From positions 1-64,000 of the forward strand of contig NZ_JBKFGH010000013.1 of NCBI RefSeq assembly GCF_051233475.1: a stretch of 64,000 nucleotides of DNA, read 5' to 3'. The translations under genes were made by a program, and so were the position numbers. The DNA is from Bacillus_BU sp051233475 (GTDB taxonomy: Bacteria > Bacillota > Bacilli > Bacillales > Cytobacillaceae). Positions 61,687-64,000 of the stretch are shown here, one piece after another. The stretch's first letter is position 1, and each line of letters starts with the position of its first letter. Under the pieces are notes generated by a model. It made no database searches and was not told where the DNA came from. It saw only the letters and a program-made list of their open reading frames with translations.

Positions 61687-62511
61687 CTATCCCCCCTTTA
61701 CAATGGAAAGAACTGTTCCTGTATGGCTTGTTTCAATATTAAGAAGCCAGCCAATGCTGCGGGCACGGTCATTCATTATTCTTAACCCGTGGTGACTTTC
61801 AGCGTCGTTCGATGGGGAGTACCCTACCCCATCGTCTTGGATCAAACAAGATAATCCGAGTTCCTTTTCTTTTGCACTAATATAAAGATTGGAGCACTGT
61901 GAATGCTTGCGAACATTCATTAATGCTTCTTTCATGATTGAAATGAGCTCGAGCTTTTCTTTGTATGAAAGGGCTCTTTCCGGAAAATCCCAATCTAAGT
62001 GTACCTTAATATCTGTTTCTGCTTTGATTTCCTTTAATAAACTTTTCAATGATTGGTATAAATAAATTTGGTCAGCCTCTTGGGGCGGTGTCCGTAAATT
62101 TTGAATGGAGTAGCGAATGTCATCATAGATGTGCTGGACGGTCTGTTTGATTTTATCAACTTCGGCTAATTCTGGACCAGTCAGGTGCTTTTCTAACTTA
62201 TTTACTTTAACAGATAATAAAAAGAGAGATTGAGAGATTCCGTCATGGAGGTCTTGAGAAATATTTTGACGTTCCTCCATCATTGCCTTATAAGCACGCT
62301 CTTGGTTCAATTCTTCTTGAATTTTTTCCAGTCTTTTAAACAAAGGAGTTGAAAAAATTAACGTAAAGAAAATAACAATCAGTGGTGAAAGCCAGTTCCC
62401 TGTATCCATTGAAATATATGGAAGTAAGAATTCATGGCGAATGTACTCCCATAACCCCACCATAAATGCTGGTGAAAGCAAAATAGACCATTTAATCAAT
62501 GAATAGGACAT
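61687..62511 (-). CDS. Two-component sensor histidine kinase (HisKA_3/NarX-DesK type)
   Basis: A 274-residue kinase with two N-terminal membrane helices and almost no extracellular region. The HisKA_3 motif is QDLHDGISQSLFLL (H89), and the HATPase has DDGVGYSPSN and HGLRIMNDRARSIGW. ATG 62511 follows GAGGGGATT; a TTG seven codons earlier starts before that site and is rejected. The short sensor suggests detection in the membrane or by an interacting protein. It is followed by the regulator gene. Confidence 0.92.
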   Translation of the reverse strand: MSYSLIKWSILLSPAFMVGLWEYIRHEFLLPYISMDTGNWLSPLIVIFFTLIFSTPLFKRLEKIQEELNQERAYKAMMEERQNISQDLHDGISQSLFLLSVKVNKLEKHLTGPELAEVDKIKQTVQHIYDDIRYSIQNLRTPPQEADQIYLYQSLKSLLKEIKAETDIKVHLDWDFPERALSYKEKLELISIMKEALMNVRKHSQCSNLYISAKEKELGLSCLIQDDGVGYSPSNDAESHHGLRIMNDRARSIGWLLNIETSHTGTVLSIVKGG

Positions 62512-62751
62512 AATTTGAATCCCCTCTATCAATTTATCAGAATTTATCAGAATAGTACGTCGTTTATGTCGCCTTTAGTATAACATTAAAAGCAAAGCTG
62601 CTCCAAAAAAATCATTATTCCTACTAATTCCTATCCTCTATCATTAGTGAAAGCACTCTAAGGATTAATGTCGAATTTTTTTGAAAAAATATTTTAATTA
62701 AGGGAATACTACCGTATAATGTGAACTAAAAAGTGAAAAAGAGGATCATTT

Positions 62752-63651
62752 ATGAACCAAGAAATTTTTTCGAAAATAAATCGCTTTAAGGAAGAACAAA
62801 AAAATCGCGGCCGTTTGCTGATTAATTGTCCTGACCAACCGGGAATTGTTGCTGCTGTTTCTAAATTTTTATTTGATCATAATGCTAACATTATTGAATC
62901 AAGTCAATATTCTACTAATCCCGTAGGTGGAAATTTCTTTATTCGAATTGAGTTTGAATGTCCAGGTCTACAAGCGAAAAAGGAAGAGTTGAATCGTCAG
63001 TTCCTTGAGATTGCCGAGACATTTAATATGGATTGGAAACTGTCGCTTGTTTCAGAAGTCAAAAAAATTGCTATTTTTGTTTCGAAGGAGCTCCATTGTT
63101 TAAGGGAGCTTTTATGGGAATGGCAAAGTGGTGACTTGATGACGGAGATTGCTTTAGTGGTTAGTAACCATGAAGATTCCCGGGAAATAATTGAATCATT
63201 AGGGATACCGTTTTATTATATTCCAGCAAGTAAAGAGAATCGCGCTGAGGTTGAATCAAAGCAATTGCAGCTTTTGAAAGAGCATGAAGTGGATGCGATC
63301 ATTCTTGCCCGTTATATGCAAATCCTTACGCCAGCGTTTGTGGCGGCTCATCCATTTAAGATTATTAACATTCATCATTCCTTCTTGCCTGCATTTGTTG
63401 GGGCAAGACCTTATGATCGAGCCTATCAACGTGGAGTAAAGCTGATTGGAGCTACTTCGCATTATGTAACGAATGATCTTGATGAAGGGCCGATTATTGA
63501 ACAGGATACGATGCGCGTGGATCACCGCGATCAAGTTGAGGATTTGAAAAAAATCGGTCGTTCCATCGAACGAAGCGTGCTAGCTCGAGCCGTCCGTTGG
63601 CACTTAGAGGACCGGATTATCGTTCATGGGAATAAGACAATTGTATTTTAA
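62752..63651 (+). CDS. purU: Formyltetrahydrofolate deformylase
   Basis: A 299-residue enzyme that releases formate from 10-formyl-THF. An ACT domain (LLINCPDQPGIVAAVSKFLFDH) occupies residues 20-100 and a formyltransferase domain follows, with HHSFLPAFVGARPYDRAY and the catalytic Asn-His-Asp set (INIHHSF; DEGPII). ATG 62752 follows AGAGGATC. Confidence 0.95.
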   Translation: MNQEIFSKINRFKEEQKNRGRLLINCPDQPGIVAAVSKFLFDHNANIIESSQYSTNPVGGNFFIRIEFECPGLQAKKEELNRQFLEIAETFNMDWKLSLVSEVKKIAIFVSKELHCLRELLWEWQSGDLMTEIALVVSNHEDSREIIESLGIPFYYIPASKENRAEVESKQLQLLKEHEVDAIILARYMQILTPAFVAAHPFKIINIHHSFLPAFVGARPYDRAYQRGVKLIGATSHYVTNDLDEGPIIEQDTMRVDHRDQVEDLKKIGRSIERSVLARAVRWHLEDRIIVHGNKTIVF

Positions 63652-63655
63652 CAAT

Positions 63656-63692
63656 AAAGACAGGCTGGCTCGAGTGAGTCAGCCTATCTATT
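63656..63692 (+). terminator. Hairpin after purU
   Basis: AGGCTGGCTCGAGTGAGTCAGCCT, with a weak T tract. It is likely a terminator for purU and the convergent cupin gene. Confidence 0.55.
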
Positions 63693-63699
63693 AGAATCG

Positions 63700-64000
63700 T
63701 TAAATATTTTGTACGTATCGTTCATCTGGAACCTTGTTTAACATAACGTATAAGCTGACAGGGTCATTTCCGTTATTTTCAAAGGCTAAATCCTCTTCAC
63801 CGGAGCAATGGACAACATCATTTTGACTGACCTCTGTAGTTGCTCCGTCAATCGTGAAGGTCCCGCTGCCATTGAGAACCAATAAATACACTTCTGTTCC
63901 TGGATGTTTATGAGTAGGAAGAGCTTGTCCAGGCATGAAATTTAACACAAACACCGTGCTGTCCCCTTTTTGAAAAACAATTCTTTTCGTAAAGCGCTCA
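63700..64000 (-). CDS. Cupin-domain protein, 5' part missing at window edge
   Basis: A single-domain cupin whose frame stays open to the end of the window. The metal-binding motifs are PGQALPTHKHPGTEVYLLVL (two His and a Glu) and NDVVHCSGEEDLAFENNG. At least 100 residues are present. The ligand is unknown. A start at 63954 would remove the first strand, so the true start probably lies beyond the window. Confidence 0.75.
   Translation of the reverse strand, partial: ERFTKRIVFQKGDSTVFVLNFMPGQALPTHKHPGTEVYLLVLNGSGTFTIDGATTEVSQNDVVHCSGEEDLAFENNGNDPVSLYVMLNKVPDERYVQNI

Noticed and set aside
63177..63192. Noc-binding site in purU
   Set aside because: ATTCCCGGGAAAT lacks one base of the consensus arm; weak single occurrence.

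Overview
The window is a continuous stretch around the chromosomal replication origin of a low-GC, endospore-forming Bacillaceae. Gene order from the start of an rRNA operon through gyrA, gyrB, remB, recF, yaaA, dnaN, dnaA, oriC, rpmH, rnpA, spoIIIJ, jag, mnmE, mnmG, rsmG, noc, soj and spo0J, and on to the walRKHIJ-htrA-rlmH block, is that of Bacillus subtilis and its relatives. Sporulation genes (spoIIIJ, yyaC) support a spore former. The accessory genes (norspermidine-type polyamine synthesis, nos accessory genes, YedE/YedF, mqo) show that it is not B. subtilis itself; a Neobacillus-like or other environmental Bacillus is a reasonable guess.

Layout. Positions 1-48 are the 5' end of a 16S rRNA gene on the minus strand, with tandem promoters. 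From 358 to 9541 the minus strand carries replication genes. Positions 9542-10196 are the DnaA-box-rich half of a bipartite oriC; the other half (DnaA boxes, DnaA-trio, AT-rich stretch) lies between dnaA and dnaN. From 10197 to 32235 the plus strand carries RNA processing, membrane insertion, tRNA modification, chromosome partitioning (three perfect parS sites in the window), ribosomal protein and replication genes, ending with purA under tandem PurBoxes. A tRNA cluster (Lys, Glu, Asp, Phe) follows; it is preceded by a 21-bp repeat array and by a truncated tRNA-Lys copy with a structured tail. Then come an M23 peptidase with an upstream WalR-type box, walRKHIJ, htrA, yyzF and rlmH.

From rlmH onward the window becomes accessory. 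The 3' end of rlmH is duplicated 1.85 kb downstream as an 18-bp perfect direct repeat resembling staphylococcal SCC att sites, and it brackets an AlbA-type gene. A Fic gene follows. The most striking locus is at 46863-48341: a yedE-type transporter gene followed by a yedF gene whose catalytic cysteine codon is an in-frame UGA, with a SECIS-like hairpin just downstream. This is probably a selenocysteine-containing YedF. Further on are mqo with phased upstream repeats, a two-gene carboxynorspermidine pathway behind a long structured leader with an intrinsic terminator, gdhA beside a divergent gltC with a perfect GltC box, a nosD-nosL-nosY-nosF group without nosZ, a two-component system, purU and a partial cupin gene.

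Repeats. Two families of GC-rich Bacillus-type interspersed repeats occur. One copy at about 19.9 kb is interrupted by an insertion of the other family, and the uninterrupted copy at 59.2 kb lets the junctions be read directly. All functional calls rest on reading the sequence and remembered family features; no database search was run.
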